From Saccharomycopsis fibuligera x Saccharomycopsis cf. fibuligera (taxonomy: Eukaryota; Ascomycota; Saccharomycetes; Ascoideales; Saccharomycopsidaceae), in assembly GCA_001936135.1 (NCBI GenBank), contig CP012819.1, positions 2,389,501-2,453,500 on the forward strand: a stretch of 64,000 bases of DNA. The letters run 5' to 3'. The position numbers and the translations under genes were made by a program. This document shows, in pieces, positions 63,813 to 64,000 of the stretch. Within the stretch, counting starts at the first letter, position 1, and each line of letters opens with the position of its first letter. The notes beneath the pieces were generated by a model. It did not search any database and was not told where the DNA came from. It was given only the letters and a program-made list of their open reading frames with translations.

Positions 63813-64000
63813 TCGCCAACGGCGTCAACGCCGACTGAGTCTCGTCTTCCTGGCGGGGCGTCTCCTTGTTTGTGCTCGCTCGCCTCGTTTGGTGCGGGCG
63901 AGCAGCGCGGGAAGGCGCGCAGGGCTGGTGAACACCCAGCATTGCCAGGACCCCGGCTATGCTCGCAGCCGCCCGCAGCCGCCCGCAGCCCGCAGCCGGG

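Larger units (their letters stand above)
63185..64000. other. GC-rich promoter and flank of the cyclin gene
   Basis: A (TA)n run at about 63345-63362 lies about 160 bp before the cyclin ATG and probably acts as its TATA element. A TGCGC-rich stretch occurs at about 63497-63540. Farther right the sequence is GC-rich, with a 31-bp palindrome and GCAGCC/GCCC repeats at the very end (about 63966-64000). No gene is supported. Confidence 0.55.

Noticed and set aside
1-64000. Transposon, LTR or virus-like elements, CRISPR and centromere
   Set aside because: No terminal repeats, reverse-transcriptase, integrase, capsid or transposase motifs were seen in any frame, and no regular spaced repeat array. 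A centromere cannot be recognised from sequence alone in many of these yeasts.

Overview
This window is an ordinary nuclear stretch of a budding-yeast (Saccharomycotina) chromosome. The evidence is the gene content (HAT1, PEF1, RPS11, OXP1, YJU3, DCP1, ERF4, RIM21, POA1, GET5, TRF4/PAP2 and a Pcl cyclin), compact and mostly intronless genes, TACTAAC-type branch points, Asn/Gln-rich proteins and long poly(A)/(T) tracts. The CTG codon is almost absent from conserved coding sequence. Where it occurs it falls in Ser-rich stretches or at positions where relatives carry Ser (HAT1, ERF4). The organism therefore probably belongs to a clade that reads CUG as serine (NCBI code 12), and proteins read with the standard code carry wrong Leu residues. 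No transposon, LTR element, tRNA, rRNA or CRISPR array was recognised.

Layout. 0-4 kb is GC-rich: a spliced CYSTM-type small protein (-), HAT1 (-), then a 1018-aa leucine-rich-repeat protein (+) whose base composition changes from GC-rich to AT-rich within the gene. 7-20 kb: two unknown tandem genes, a DHA1-type drug transporter, PEF1 with a previously hidden first exon, RPS11 with a 688-bp intron, and a divergent pair of a GRX6/7-type glutaredoxin and a DUF985 cupin. 20-29.4 kb: a C2H2 protein, 5-oxoprolinase OXP1 (70-bp intron), a small heat-shock protein behind two perfect heat-shock-element arrays, and monoglyceride lipase YJU3. 29.4-33.8 kb is a 4.3-kb gene-free region, partly GC-rich, leading into a 943-aa zinc-finger regulator. 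38-51 kb: a coiled-coil protein, DCP1, a GH17 cell-wall glucanase, a frameshifted GPI wall-protein relic, a small spliced perilipin-like protein and an intact Ser/Thr-rich GPI protein. 51-64 kb: ERF4, RIM21, POA1 diverging from an HD-domain hydrolase, GET5 diverging from TRF4/PAP2, and a Pcl-type cyclin in GC-rich sequence.

Five genes are interrupted near their 5' ends by introns, four of them not visible as simple ORFs. All five introns have the branch-point A only 10-11 nt from the 3' AG. There is no operon-like logic. Functional themes that recur are cell wall and surface (GH17 enzyme, GPI proteins, RIM21 pH sensing, CYSTM protein), RNA metabolism (DCP1, TRF4) and stress response (sHSP, glutaredoxin, zinc-finger regulator). 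GC content rises at about 0-5 kb, 31.7-35 kb and 62-64 kb independently of gene boundaries.
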